In this document: positions 1-8,902 of the stretch, in pieces
How positions within the stretch are numbered: the stretch's first letter is position 1
How the letters are laid out: each line of letters starts with the position of its first letter
Notes under the pieces: model-generated
Databases searched by the model: none
Told to the model about the DNA's origin: nothing
The model's input: the letters and a program-made list of their open reading frames with translations, nothing else
From: Bin87 sp963665395
Lineage (GTDB): Bacteria; Chloroflexota; Dehalococcoidia; Lucifugimonadales; UBA3495
Assembly: GCA_963665395.2 (NCBI GenBank)
Contig: OY762251.1
Location: forward strand, 1,116,001-1,180,000
Direction: 5' to 3'
DNA length: 64,000 nt
Translations under genes and position numbers: made by a program

Positions 1-623
1 ACGACGCTCAATTGCGGGGCCTGCCCGTGGAGGCGATGGCCGCCTCGGCCGGCTGCGGCAATCCCACGGCCCTGGCCGACCTTCGCCCCGGCGAAACGGT
101 GCTGGACCTGGGTTCGGGCGGCGGCATCGACTGTTTCATCGCCGCCGACCAGGTGGGCGAATCGGGCAAGGTGTTCGGGCTGGACATGACGCCGGAGATG
201 CTGGCCCTGGCCAACGCCAACCGCGACCGCATGGGCCTCTCCAACGTCGAGTTCGTCGCGGGCCATCTGGAGGACATCCCCCTGCCCGACGCCAGCGTGG
301 ACGTGGTAATCAGCAACTGCGTCATCTGCCTGTCGCCCGACAAGGACGCCGTGTTTCGGGAAGCCTACCGGGTGCTGACGCCGGGCGGCCGGTTCCACGT
401 GTCGGATATGCTGGCGTTGACCGAGGACGGCCCGCGCCTGACCGATGCCGAGGCGTGGGCGTCGTGCATCGGCGGTGCCGAGTACCGGGGAACCTACCTG
501 GGCCGTATGGCGTCCGCCGGCTTCGTGGACATCGCCACCACCGATGAAGCGCTGCGGTTTGACGAGAACGAAGCGCCGCTGAACGTGGCCAGCGTGAAGG
601 TGTCGGCCCGCAAGCCCGCCTGA
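1..623 (+). CDS. arsM: Arsenite methyltransferase, 5' end outside window
   Basis: SAM-dependent methyltransferase of the ArsM family, which methylates As(III) in the cytoplasm. The frame is open to the first base of the window, so the N-terminus is missing; the TTG at 12 is only an internal codon. The visible part begins just before the family's ASAGCGNPTALADLRPGE stretch, followed by the SAM-binding motif I VLDLGSGGG and the SNCVICLSPDK segment, which carries one of the family's conserved cysteines, near residue 100. It ends with the usual post-core region (GGRFHVSDML). A possible promoter and pdxA follow on the same strand. The family call is strong; arsenic as the physiological substrate is inferred from homology only. 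Confidence 0.85.
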   Translation, partial: DAQLRGLPVEAMAASAGCGNPTALADLRPGETVLDLGSGGGIDCFIAADQVGESGKVFGLDMTPEMLALANANRDRMGLSNVEFVAGHLEDIPLPDASVDVVISNCVICLSPDKDAVFREAYRVLTPGGRFHVSDMLALTEDGPRLTDAEAWASCIGGAEYRGTYLGRMASAGFVDIATTDEALRFDENEAPLNVASVKVSARKPA

Positions 624-647
624 CGCGCTTGGTCGGCGTGCTATAAT
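620..647 (+). promoter_or_regulatory. Possible sigma70-type promoter before pdxA
   Basis: CTGACG at 620-625 is followed after 16 bases by a perfect TATAAT at 642-647, about 45 bases before the preferred pdxA start. The -35 box is only partly consensus and overlaps the arsM stop, and a second CTATAAT occurs at 663-669, so the exact promoter is uncertain. Confidence 0.35.
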
Positions 648-693
648 CAGCCGCCCATTGGACTATAATCCCTCCCCCAACCCGAGGCTCGTC

Positions 694-1746
694 ATGGCAT
701 CTTCAACCGACTCCGGCGTTCAGCGCCCCGCCATCGCCATCACCATGGGCGACCCCTGCGGCATCGGCCCGGAGGTGGTGGTGAAGGCCCTGTCCGATCC
801 CAGGATCTATCAATCTTGCCGACCGGTGGTGGTCGGCAACGTGTTTGCCATGGAGCAGGCGGTCCAACTGACCGGATCCGCCTTGGGCATCAACCATACC
901 GATGATCCCACCTCGGCCGGCGAGAACCCCTCGGTGGTGGACGTGGTGGACATCGGCAATCTCAACGCCGAGGACATCACCGTGGGGCAGCTGAGCGTAC
1001 CCTGCGGCAAGGCGTCCATGGAGTGGGTGAGCAAGGCGGGACAGCTGGCCATGGCCGGCGTGGTGGACGGCCTGGCCACCGCGCCGCTGAACAAGGAAGC
1101 GGCGTCCCTGGCCGGCTATGAGGCCATCGGGCACATGGAGTTGTTGCAGGAACTCTCCGGCGCGAAAACCGTCGCCACCATGCTCATGGCCAAGAACCTG
1201 CGGGTGGTGCATCTGACCACCCACCGCTCCCTGCGGGTGGCCTGCGATTACGTGAAGAAGGACCGCATCCTCGATTACCTGCGGCTTACCGATGACAACT
1301 TCAAGAAGTGGGGTTTCGCCAATCCCCGCATCGGCGTGGCCGCGCTGAACCCTCACGGCAGCGACGGGGGGCTGCTGGGCAACGAGGAAGCCGAGGAAAT
1401 CGCCCCGGCGGTGCAGCAGGCCCAGAGCGAAGGCATCAACGCCATCGGCCCGGTGCCGGCGGACATCATCTTCCACCAGGCCATCCAGGACCGCTACGAC
1501 GTTACCCTGTGCATGTACCACGACCAGGGCCACATTCCCGTCAAGGTCTATGGGTTCGAGGAGAGCATCACGGCCAACCTGGGGCTGCCCTTCATCCGCA
1601 CCTCGGTTGACCACGGCACGGCCTTCGACATCGCCGGCAAGAACCGGGCCGACCATACTTCCATGGTGGAATCGATACGGATGGCGGTAGCCTTTGCCCG
1701 AGGCGACGGGCTGACCGATCCGCCTACGGCGGAGAGCGAGGAGTAG
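694..1746 (+). CDS. pdxA: 4-hydroxythreonine-4-phosphate dehydrogenase family protein (PdxA)
   Basis: NAD-dependent oxidative decarboxylase family of pyridoxal 5'-phosphate synthesis; PdxA2-type members act on D-threonate 4-phosphate instead. Visible landmarks are MGDPCGIGPEVV near residue 18, TAPLNKEA, and the metal-ligand histidines in TTHRSLR, NPHGSDGG and YHDQGHIPVK. The C-terminal SVDHGTAFDIAGKNRAD is typical. The ATG at 694 gives 350 residues and lies after a GAGG; an upstream in-frame TTG at 658 would add 12 residues without family character. The gene is followed 4 bases later by the PaREP1-like pair, so co-transcription is likely. No other vitamin B6 gene is nearby, so the biosynthetic versus catabolic role is unresolved. 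Confidence 0.9.
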   Translation: MASSTDSGVQRPAIAITMGDPCGIGPEVVVKALSDPRIYQSCRPVVVGNVFAMEQAVQLTGSALGINHTDDPTSAGENPSVVDVVDIGNLNAEDITVGQLSVPCGKASMEWVSKAGQLAMAGVVDGLATAPLNKEAASLAGYEAIGHMELLQELSGAKTVATMLMAKNLRVVHLTTHRSLRVACDYVKKDRILDYLRLTDDNFKKWGFANPRIGVAALNPHGSDGGLLGNEEAEEIAPAVQQAQSEGINAIGPVPADIIFHQAIQDRYDVTLCMYHDQGHIPVKVYGFEESITANLGLPFIRTSVDHGTAFDIAGKNRADHTSMVESIRMAVAFARGDGLTDPPTAESEE

Positions 1747-1750
1747 GGCG

Positions 1751-2293
1751 ATGAGTACCGCCCCGGATTTGCCGGCCCACGGCGTTCAAAGTACCGAAGA
1801 CCGTCTCCGGATCAGTTTGCGTATGATCATCCAAGCTCGCGAAGAACTGAAGATGGGTAGCCGCTTGCAGGCGGGTGAAAAAGCCTGGGGCACCGTGGCG
1901 CACCCGGTGAAAGCCATCGCCGAACAACGCGGCTGGCGGCATAAGTCCCATCAGGACGTGCTTGCGGTTATGAGCCAAGTCGTGCTGGAGTACGGTTTTG
2001 ATAGTGACCAGGTGCAGGCTCTTTCAGAAGCGTACCGCGTGGGCCACGAGAATTTTTACGAAAATTTCCGCAGCCCGGAAGAGTTGGCCGAGATGATTGA
2101 CGGAGTTGAGCGGGTAATGGAGGCATTGATCGACCTGACGACAAGTCCGCCGCGCTTGTTCACCATCACCAGCAATACGCAGTTGCGACGGTTGCGCCGC
2201 CTCACCGGCAATGAAGACCTGGAGATCGGCGATACGTCCGATGTGGGATTCTCTCTGGAGCGCGGCTTAACCGAAGAGCGGAACGAGGGTTAG
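1751..2293 (+). CDS. PaREP1-like (HEPN-type helical) protein, tandem copy 1
   Basis: A 180-residue predicted all-helical protein. The block RLQAGEKAWGTVAHPVKAIA, then EQRGW and HENFYENFRSPEELAEMI, matches the pattern of the PaREP1 family (QAsEKaWgA...vKaia...rgw...NFYEN), a HEPN-related group of unknown function. The ATG at 1751 has GAGGAG upstream and starts 4 bases after the pdxA stop. The next gene is a same-length paralogue sharing the first eight residues but for A/S substitution and most of the core. The C-terminus ends in a shared segment (ITSNTQLRRLRRLTGNEDL). A toxin, antitoxin or RNA-binding role is possible from HEPN kinship, but the RX4-6H RNase motif is not evident. Confidence 0.6.
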   Translation: MSTAPDLPAHGVQSTEDRLRISLRMIIQAREELKMGSRLQAGEKAWGTVAHPVKAIAEQRGWRHKSHQDVLAVMSQVVLEYGFDSDQVQALSEAYRVGHENFYENFRSPEELAEMIDGVERVMEALIDLTTSPPRLFTITSNTQLRRLRRLTGNEDLEIGDTSDVGFSLERGLTEERNEG

Positions 2294-2297
2294 CGCG

Positions 2298-2840
2298 ATG
2301 AGTACGGCACCGGATTTGCCGTCCCACGGCGTTCAAAGCGCCGCAGACCGTCGCCAGATTTGCCGACTGATGATTATTCACGCCCGCGAGGAATTAGAAT
2401 CAGGCAACCGTTTGCAAGCGGGTGAAAAGGCTTGGGGCGCTGTGGTTCAACCGCTGAAGGCCGTCGCAGAACAACGGGGCTGGCCGCATCAGTCGCATCG
2501 GGATGTTCGTGAGGTAGGCTTTCAGATTGCGCTCGAATACGGCCTTGACCCGGCTCAGGTTGACGCCATGACGGATGCGTACCGGGTCGGCCATGAGAAT
2601 TTTTACGAAAACCATCGCAGCGTTGAGCAACTGGCCGATATGATTGGCCGGGTTGAGGGCATAGCGCCGTTCCTCAACAGTTTGACAACTATACCGCCGC
2701 GCCCGTTCACGATAACCAGCAACGTTCAGTTGCGGCGGCTGCGTCGCCTCACCGGCAACGACAACTTGGCTATGGGCGACACTTCCGACATCGGATTTTC
2801 ACTGAAGCACGGCTTGTCGGACGACGAGGGAGAGGACTGA
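2298..2840 (+). CDS. PaREP1-like (HEPN-type helical) protein, tandem copy 2
   Basis: 180 residues, exactly the length of the preceding gene and collinear with it throughout, so the two arose by tandem duplication. Core landmarks are RLQAGEKAWGAVVQPLKAVA, EQRGWPHQSH, GHENFYENHRSVEQLADMI and the shared C-terminal ITSNVQLRRLRRLTGNDNL. Divergence is spread over the whole length, so the duplication is not recent. The gene starts 4 bases after its twin with a GAGGG ribosome site and ends 4 bases before proC, completing a compact run from pdxA. Function unknown. A more distant third relative lies on the minus strand at 10643-11143. Confidence 0.6.
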   Translation: MSTAPDLPSHGVQSAADRRQICRLMIIHAREELESGNRLQAGEKAWGAVVQPLKAVAEQRGWPHQSHRDVREVGFQIALEYGLDPAQVDAMTDAYRVGHENFYENHRSVEQLADMIGRVEGIAPFLNSLTTIPPRPFTITSNVQLRRLRRLTGNDNLAMGDTSDIGFSLKHGLSDDEGED

Positions 2841-2844
2841 CGGA

Positions 2845-3648
2845 ATGAACATCGGGTTTATCGGCGGCGGCACCATGGCGGAGGCTATCCTCGGCGGGAT
2901 GCTGGACGGCGGCGTCGCCCAGGCCGGCGACGTGATGATTGGCGAGCCGGTGACGGCCCGGCGCGATTACCTGGCCGAGCGGTACAACGTGGCGGTATCC
3001 GGCCACAACGGCGAAGTGGTACGGGGTTCCGACCTGGTGGTGCTGGCGGTCAAGCCCCAGGACTTGTACAAGGTTTATGCCGACATTGGCGGCCAGTTCA
3101 CCGACGATAAATCGCTCCTGTCCATCGTGGCCGGAACCCGTATGAAGGCGCTGGCCGACGGTATGCGGCACGACGGCATCATCCGGGTGATGCCCAACAC
3201 GCCGGCCCAGATTGGGGCCGGCATGACCATGTGGACCTGCGCGTCCTCGGTGAGCCAGACGCACCGCGACACCACCGCCGCCATCCTGTCCACCATCGGC
3301 GACGAGATTTACGTTGACGATGAGAAGTACCTTGACATGGCGACGGCCCTCAGCGCCAGCGGGCCGGCCTACGTTTTCCTGATTCTGGAAGCGCTAATCG
3401 ACGCCGGGGTGTACGTGGGACTGCCCCGTGACGTGGCCCGACGCCTGGCCCTGCAAACGGTGAAAGGCAGCGTGCAACTGGTTCTGGAAACCGGCAAGCA
3501 TCCCGCCGAGCTCAAGGACATGGTTACGTCTCCGGGCGGCACCACCGCCGAGGGGTTGCAGGCGTTGGAACGCGCCGGCGTGCCGGCGGCGCTGGTGGAC
3601 GCGGTGAACGCGGCGTATCTGAAATCGATCCGGCTGGGACAGGGCTAG
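2845..3648 (+). CDS. proC: Pyrroline-5-carboxylate reductase
   Basis: Last step of proline biosynthesis: NAD(P)H reduction of 1-pyrroline-5-carboxylate to L-proline in the cytosol. The 267 residues match the family length. The N-terminal Rossmann motif is GFIGGGTMAEAILGG (residues 4-18). The middle has RVMPNTPAQIGAGMT, and the C-terminal helical dimerisation domain carries the signature ALSASGPAYVFLILEAL and DMVTSPGGTTAEGL. The ATG at 2845 has GAGGGAGAGG upstream. It is followed by yggT, a neighbour pairing seen in many bacteria. Confidence 0.95.
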   Translation: MNIGFIGGGTMAEAILGGMLDGGVAQAGDVMIGEPVTARRDYLAERYNVAVSGHNGEVVRGSDLVVLAVKPQDLYKVYADIGGQFTDDKSLLSIVAGTRMKALADGMRHDGIIRVMPNTPAQIGAGMTMWTCASSVSQTHRDTTAAILSTIGDEIYVDDEKYLDMATALSASGPAYVFLILEALIDAGVYVGLPRDVARRLALQTVKGSVQLVLETGKHPAELKDMVTSPGGTTAEGLQALERAGVPAALVDAVNAAYLKSIRLGQG

Positions 3649-3662
3649 ACGACGCTGAGGTT

Positions 3663-3690
3663 CTGGATTCCGGCTTTCGCCGGAATGACG
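3663..3690. repeat. R3 intergenic hairpin repeat
   Basis: Copy of the short repeat built on CCGGCTTTCGCCGG, a stem-loop flanked by GGATT and AATGACG, between proC and yggT. The same unit recurs at about 15318, 24893, 39628, 40041, 45806, 60365 and 62572. Directly after it is a short degenerate tandem of GAATGAAG-CGCCGGAAGA units up to about 3735. Confidence 0.7.
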
Positions 3691-3749
3691 AATGAAGCGC
3701 CGGAAGATGAATAAAACGCCGGAAGACGAATGAAGTTTGAAGCTCGGTT

Positions 3750-4025
3750 ATGCTGCAACTCATCAGCTTCTTCATCACCCTGTGCTACCTGCTGTTGCTG
3801 GCGCGCATCATCCTGGGTTTCGTCGTCCAGTACATGACGATGCAGGGCAACGGCGCGCCCGACGTGCTGGTGCGGCTTTACGACGTGGTGTTTTCGCTTA
3901 CGGAGCCGGTCCTGGGCCCGATTCGGCGGATGCTGCCGCAGACGGGGATGATTGATTTCAGTCCCCTGGTGGTGATGGTGGTGTTGGTGGTGATCCAGTA
4001 CGCAGTGCGCGCGCTGTTATCGTGA
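3750..4025 (+). CDS. yggT: YggT family membrane protein
   Basis: A 91-residue protein with two hydrophobic segments, about residues 3-27 (ISFFITLCYLLLLARIILGF) and 70-90 (SPLVVMVVLVVIQYAV). They flank the conserved VLGPIRRMLPQTGMIDFSPLV loop diagnostic of the YggT family (PF02325). Members sit in the inner membrane and have been linked to division or osmotic functions; the biochemical role is not settled. It lies downstream of proC, which supports the call. Confidence 0.85.
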   Translation: MLQLISFFITLCYLLLLARIILGFVVQYMTMQGNGAPDVLVRLYDVVFSLTEPVLGPIRRMLPQTGMIDFSPLVVMVVLVVIQYAVRALLS

Positions 4026-4063
4026 CCCGCAATTAGTCAGCGCGCCCGATAAGGTGGACGGCA

Positions 4064-4702
4064 TTGTCCGGTTCAGCGCCACGGCCCCGTCGCAAGTTCT
4101 GGACCGCCGGCGGCCTGCGCCCGAAGGACCTGCCCCTGCTCCGGGCCGCCTTGGCCGACGCTCTGCCGCCGCCGCAGGACGGCCCGGCCAGCCTGGTGAT
4201 ACTGTGCGGGCTGCCCGGCACCGGCAAGTCCTACTTCGCCCGCGAACTGGCGGCCCGCGCCCCCTTCGTGTGGCTGAACAGCGACCGGACGCGCAAGCTG
4301 CTGGTCGCCAAACCGCGCTACAGCCGGCGGGAGCATCGGCGGGTGTTCGCCGCGATGCACGTTCTGACCCGAGGCTACCTGCGCGACGGTCATTCAGTGG
4401 TATTCGACGCCACCAACCTGAACGAGGGTGTACGGGATCCGCTGTACGCCTCCGCCGAGGCGGTGGGCGTCGAGCCGCTGATTATCCGCTTCACCGCCAG
4501 CGCGGGCGTGGTATGGAAACGGATGGCCGACCGCGCCTCCGGTATCGGCGAAGCTACCCAGAGCGACGCCGGATGGGAGGTGTACACCCGCATGGCGATA
4601 GCCGACCAGCCGGTGCCGCGCCCGCATCTGCTGGTGCGGGGGCCGGAGGACGCGGAGCGGGCGCTGGAGGAAACGCTGCGGTGGGTTGGGGTAGTGGCGT
4701 GA
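4064..4702 (+). CDS. AAA-type P-loop kinase-like protein
   Basis: 212 residues. Walker A GLPGTGKS lies near residues 49-56. Next come WLNSDRTRKLL and a VVFDATNLNEG segment (near 115), typical of the zeta-toxin/polynucleotide-kinase-like family that phosphorylates nucleotides or small metabolites, with a lid-like arginine-rich region KRMADRASGIGEA. The family also includes broad-specificity bacterial ATP-binding proteins of unknown substrate. The start appears to be TTG at 4064; no ATG or GTG in frame lies between the yggT stop and the P-loop. No antitoxin-like partner is adjacent, so a toxin role is not supported. Confidence 0.7.
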   Translation: MSGSAPRPRRKFWTAGGLRPKDLPLLRAALADALPPPQDGPASLVILCGLPGTGKSYFARELAARAPFVWLNSDRTRKLLVAKPRYSRREHRRVFAAMHVLTRGYLRDGHSVVFDATNLNEGVRDPLYASAEAVGVEPLIIRFTASAGVVWKRMADRASGIGEATQSDAGWEVYTRMAIADQPVPRPHLLVRGPEDAERALEETLRWVGVVA

Positions 4703-4735
4703 ATTGTCAGATACAGGATTTTAGGATTTTCAGGA

Positions 4736-7684
4736 TTATTCCAGCCCCAGCGCCCGCATGATGGCACGGTTGCCGCCGTGAACCGCCGGCTCCCGGCACC
4801 ACTGGTTGCGCAGGGCGTTGACGGCTGCCGTCGCCTGCTGATTTTCGCCCAAACCGAGCATACACAGCGCAGCCAAGTCAATGCGGCAGCGGTTGGTATC
4901 CTGGAAAGCGTAAGACACTGGCCGCAATTCCAGCGCCGCCAGCTCACCGATATGCTGTCGCGCGATTGCTCGCGCCCGTTCCCCGGTTTGGCTGTCGGCG
5001 GAGAAATCGGGAACCGGCAGACCGTGCAAGCCTCTGATCTGAAACCTGGCGCGCCCCGGCTGGGTGGTTTGCGCGTAAGAGGTTCGCACTAGCAGGCTCA
5101 ACGTAGAATTAAACCAGATAGCCAACGCAGCCTTTACGTCAGCATCGTCTGCCAGCAACGCAGTCCACGTACTGCTCCCCAGCATCGGCTGCGATGTTTG
5201 GGCCGCCGCCAACGCCTGCGAGGTCAGACGCAGGTTGCGTGAGATAAACAGGTCGCTACGCTGAGACAGCATTTGCCGCAGTTCGTCTTCGTCGTCGGTG
5301 GCGGGTTCGCCGTCGTGGGTTGGGGATACCAGCATCCGCGTTTGGGTTTCGGCGTCAGCGGCCCACAGTGCCGGATATGTTGGCAGCACATCCGGCGCGA
5401 TTGCATCGAAAGTGAACGCGCCGATAGCCTCCCGCGCGCCGCGAACGTGTCCAATCAAGTGGTGCGTTGGCCCGATGGTAACTACCCGGTCAAGAGTGGT
5501 CATGGGGAGGGCGATGTCCCACCTTTGCCGATGTTCGGGGGAATACAGCCGGCCGGCAATGAGCTCGCCCGCCACGGTGGCCAGATTGTGATTCCGCATT
5601 CCCACCGCGAACCACGGAAACCCGGCCGATGGCGGCGCGATGGCCGTCCAGCTGCCGATGCGCTTGCCAGCCTCGTGGATAACGCCGCTCCCGCCGTCGG
5701 ATTGTCGGATGTCGTTTATCCACCTGGCGTACCAGTACGATTCGGTTACCGATTGGGGAACCTCGCTGATGTTCACGCAGGTAATCAGGCCGCCTTCCTC
5801 CGGGTCATCTTTCGCGCGCCTGGTTGCTATCAGAAGCATCTCGTTCATGTAGGTGTCGGCGGACATCATGGCGCCCTGGTGAGCGGTGAAGGCGATGGCG
5901 GTTATCTCCCGGTATTCGTTTTCAATGGCGCGGCGGAAACCCTCCCACGATTCGGAGTGGGCGGCAGTCAGGGGCAGGACGGTGGCGAAAACGCCGCCGG
6001 GTTTGAGCTTTTTGCCGGCAAGGGCGGAGAAGTCGGCACCCAGCCCGGCCGGCCCGTCGATCATCTCGTTGCCGGCGCTGCGCAGGTTGTTGCGAATGCT
6101 CGTCAAGCGTTTCACGCTGCGCCGGCGTTGCTTCTCGGTGATGCCGGTTACGTCGAACATCCGGCGGTCGCCCCGGGCCCGGGAGTAGGGCGGGTTCTGG
6201 ATGACCAGGTCCTGGCTGTGATGCGGAACGGGGATGATAACGGGCCGCTCCAGGTTAGTGGTGGTGGTGCGGGCCAACTGCCCGGTTACGTCGGTAATCT
6301 GCTCGGATTCCAGCAACTCCAGGGAGCCGGCGCTGCCGCCCAGCACGGCAACGGCGGCGATGCCGGCGGTGTGGTACTCGGTGGCAATCTCGGTAGTGGA
6401 GATGCCGGCGGCGGTCATGTGCGACGCCAGCGCGTTGATGTCCAGGCCGGTGATTGATTGCTCGAGCATGGCGCGATGCAGGTCGTCGGCAGTTCCGCCG
6501 GCGTCCTCGTGCCGGCGGCGGATGTGGCGGTACGCGGCCCGCAACAAAGTTCCGGTGCCGCAGGCCAGGTCGGCGATCCGCAGGTTGCCCACTGCGGCGG
6601 CGTCCGACCAATCCGGCAAAGCCAGCCGCGACACGGCTAACTGCGCCAGCAGTTCCGCCGTTTCCGGGAGCGTGTAATGCGCTGCCGTTTCTTCCCGGTC
6701 GTCCAGCAGAAGAGGGAACAGTTCGCCGGCAAAGTCCACGCGGTTACCCAGCCGCAGAGAGGTGATGCGCTCGGCAATGCCGACCAGTCGTGAAATTGCG
6801 TCGGAACCAACGGCATCCGGTATCCGGTTGTCCAGCGCGTTGCGAGCCGTGTTGAATATGGAACCGTAGTTGACCGATAGTATCTTGTCCCATTCGGTTC
6901 GCAGATCGTTCAGGGTGATGACGCCCCACCCTTCCGCCTGCAACTGCGTTGTGGAGCGCAGCCCGGCGTTGCGCAGCGAAGTGGAGCCGGCGGCCAGCAT
7001 ATTGTGCAGTCGCAGCGAGGTGAGCCAGATGCAGCAGGCCATACGCAGCCCTTGCATTTCCTGGCGTTGGCCCAGGGAACCGGCTATCGCCCCGGCCACG
7101 CCCGGCGGCATACTGCGATAAAGATAATCGGCCAGACTGCGAATGGCGGCGGCAACCTGGCTGGCGGTTTGAGCGACCAGCGCCGCCGGCGCCGCCGCAT
7201 ATTCACACATGACGGCCAAGTCGTCCACAGTTCCGGTTACGTAGCCTTCAGCCGGCCAGATACTGACGTCGGCGTCGGTCAACGCAACTTCGGGTTCATT
7301 ACCCGGTACGTTGGCGGACAGGATGGCGCACCGCAACGTCAGACCGTTGGGCCGGGATAGTTGTTCACACAGGTATTCGTTGGACCAGCCGCGGACCTTG
7401 GTGGGAACCCCCACTGCGATGGCCGACCGCACTGGAAGCGGAGTGCCCGTAACCTGCTTGCCCAGCCGGTCCCTGGCGTCGCCAAAAGCGGGCTCGCCCC
7501 ATTCGACTTCAATGACTATGGGGTAGATGTCTGGAGGCGTAACCAGAATGTCAGGACGCAACCTCGGGTCGTCGTCAAACACCTGCTGACGTTCCGCGAT
7601 AACGTAGCGCTCATCATCGCGCCAAACCTTGCGCCGGGCGCGCAGCGCGGCGGCCAACGCCTCGTTGAAGGTTTGTTCGTGCAT
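4736..7684 (-). CDS. Fused nuclease / N6-adenine DNA methyltransferase (type IIG-like)
   Basis: 982 residues. The N-terminus looks like a PD-(D/E)XK nuclease domain: RPDILVTPP followed by PIVIEVEWGE at about residues 43-63. A helical middle follows, then a gamma-class methyltransferase core with SAM motif I ADLACGTGTLLRAAYRH near 370 and catalytic motif IV NPPYSRARGD near 498. The last third, with conserved RFQIRGLHGLPVPD, is probably the target-recognition region. It is the last gene of a minus-strand operon after mcrB and mcrC, 9 bases from the mcrC stop. In LlaJI-type systems McrB/McrC-like subunits work with methyltransferases, so this protein may modify host DNA, cut it, or both. Specificity cannot be read from sequence. 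Confidence 0.8.
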   Translation of the reverse strand: MHEQTFNEALAAALRARRKVWRDDERYVIAERQQVFDDDPRLRPDILVTPPDIYPIVIEVEWGEPAFGDARDRLGKQVTGTPLPVRSAIAVGVPTKVRGWSNEYLCEQLSRPNGLTLRCAILSANVPGNEPEVALTDADVSIWPAEGYVTGTVDDLAVMCEYAAAPAALVAQTASQVAAAIRSLADYLYRSMPPGVAGAIAGSLGQRQEMQGLRMACCIWLTSLRLHNMLAAGSTSLRNAGLRSTTQLQAEGWGVITLNDLRTEWDKILSVNYGSIFNTARNALDNRIPDAVGSDAISRLVGIAERITSLRLGNRVDFAGELFPLLLDDREETAAHYTLPETAELLAQLAVSRLALPDWSDAAAVGNLRIADLACGTGTLLRAAYRHIRRRHEDAGGTADDLHRAMLEQSITGLDINALASHMTAAGISTTEIATEYHTAGIAAVAVLGGSAGSLELLESEQITDVTGQLARTTTTNLERPVIIPVPHHSQDLVIQNPPYSRARGDRRMFDVTGITEKQRRRSVKRLTSIRNNLRSAGNEMIDGPAGLGADFSALAGKKLKPGGVFATVLPLTAAHSESWEGFRRAIENEYREITAIAFTAHQGAMMSADTYMNEMLLIATRRAKDDPEEGGLITCVNISEVPQSVTESYWYARWINDIRQSDGGSGVIHEAGKRIGSWTAIAPPSAGFPWFAVGMRNHNLATVAGELIAGRLYSPEHRQRWDIALPMTTLDRVVTIGPTHHLIGHVRGAREAIGAFTFDAIAPDVLPTYPALWAADAETQTRMLVSPTHDGEPATDDEDELRQMLSQRSDLFISRNLRLTSQALAAAQTSQPMLGSSTWTALLADDADVKAALAIWFNSTLSLLVRTSYAQTTQPGRARFQIRGLHGLPVPDFSADSQTGERARAIARQHIGELAALELRPVSYAFQDTNRCRIDLAALCMLGLGENQQATAAVNALRNQWCREPAVHGGNRAIMRALGLE

Positions 7685-7693
7685 CAGGCGGTT

Positions 7694-8902
7694 TTAACGC
7701 GAAGACGCAGAGGCGCGGAGGGCTTTGACCCGTTTTGCCAGTTGGCTGACACGGGTGAGGACGTCGTCCAGCGTGCCGGCGAGGTCCAACGCGGCGACTT
7801 CCAGCCGCTTAGCGGCGTGCCGCACGTGGTATTTTCGGCTTTCCGCAGCGTCATCGTCTTCGGCGTAGATCAGCAGGCCGCCGGGCAAATTCAACGCCGT
7901 GGCGTAGGCCAGCAACTGGTACAAGTCGGCGTTGGGGATGCGTTCGTGGTCAATCCTCTTGTACTTGGCGTCGCCCACGAATACGTACCGGGAACCATAC
8001 CGCCAGGTCAGGTCCGGCTTCAGACGAATGCGCTCCCCATAATCCAGGCTGTCGATGTAGCTTTCTCCGAACGCTTGGGACGAAACTCCCAGCGTTTCCC
8101 GCAATGCCTGGGTTACGAATTCCTGGAAGACGACGTTCATATCCATCAGGAACCCGCTGGCCCGAACATCGCCCCGGCCGGACTCAAACGCGCCGTGGCG
8201 CAGGATGAGCCGCGACAGCTCCACGACGCCCCGGTAGTGTTCGTTCAGCCGGTCATAGCGCACCGTCGGCACGTCGTGGGGCGAAAACTCCACCAGGGAT
8301 ACTTCCTCCAGCATCGCCGCCACCCGGCCCAGGTTGCGACAGGCTTCGGGCGCGCGCAAGCGCATACGGCCCAAGCGGTACGCCGCTGCCTTCACCAGCC
8401 GGTTGGCCAGCACGTCGTCGGTGAACTCGTCGTAGCGAACTTCCACCGGCAGCGGAATGCCGAACCGGCGGCGCAACTGGTCGTCGAACCGGATGCGTCC
8501 GCGCACGGTGTACAGCGCCTCTTCCTCGGCGCGGTAGCCGTGCAGCAGGCCGCGAGCGAAGGCCCGGCGGGCGTGGGAAGTGAGCGCCAGGGCCAGCGCG
8601 TCGGGCAGGGCGTATTCCTCGCGGAAGTCGAAATCCTCCGGCTGGAAACGCACCTTGCCGATGGCGTAGCAGGCCAGAGACAGGACTTGCGGGATGCTGA
8701 TTTTGGGCTCGATGACGACGGACAGGCCGCCGACCGCAACGGCGCCGATGGTTGAGTCGGGCCGCAGAAAGTAAGCATTGTCCGATCCCGGGGCCGGTTC
8801 AATGGCGACCGGAACTGCCTGCCGTAGCGCGTCGCGCTCGTCCGGGGAAAGCGTATAGGGTTGGTCGCTCCATTGATGTTCTTGCAGGTTTATCTCACGC
8901 AT
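7694..8902 (-). CDS. mcrC: McrC-like restriction nuclease subunit
   Basis: 402 residues. The C-terminal PD-(D/E)XK nuclease is visible as RLKPDLTWRYG...FVGDAKYKR at about residues 290-315 (Asp, then D-A-K), followed by NADLYQLLAYATAL, as in McrC/LlaJI-type partners. Earlier segments (VRGRIRFDDQLRR, YDEFTDDVLANRLVKAA) are standard for the family. The start chosen is the ATG at 8902, which overlaps the end of mcrB by 8 bases; an upstream extension in frame has no McrC similarity. McrC stimulates McrB GTP hydrolysis and supplies the nuclease for GTP-driven cleavage of modified DNA. Which modification is recognised depends on mcrB. Confidence 0.88.
   Translation of the reverse strand: MREINLQEHQWSDQPYTLSPDERDALRQAVPVAIEPAPGSDNAYFLRPDSTIGAVAVGGLSVVIEPKISIPQVLSLACYAIGKVRFQPEDFDFREEYALPDALALALTSHARRAFARGLLHGYRAEEEALYTVRGRIRFDDQLRRRFGIPLPVEVRYDEFTDDVLANRLVKAAAYRLGRMRLRAPEACRNLGRVAAMLEEVSLVEFSPHDVPTVRYDRLNEHYRGVVELSRLILRHGAFESGRGDVRASGFLMDMNVVFQEFVTQALRETLGVSSQAFGESYIDSLDYGERIRLKPDLTWRYGSRYVFVGDAKYKRIDHERIPNADLYQLLAYATALNLPGGLLIYAEDDDAAESRKYHVRHAAKRLEVAALDLAGTLDDVLTRVSQLAKRVKALRASASSR

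Noticed and set aside
703..1656. Long open frame antisense to pdxA
   Set aside because: His/Gly/Val-rich shadow of a high-GC gene; pdxA motifs are on the plus strand.
5273..8755. Long plus-strand open frames opposite the methyltransferase and mcrC genes
   Set aside because: Low-complexity antisense reading; the minus strand carries all recognised motifs.
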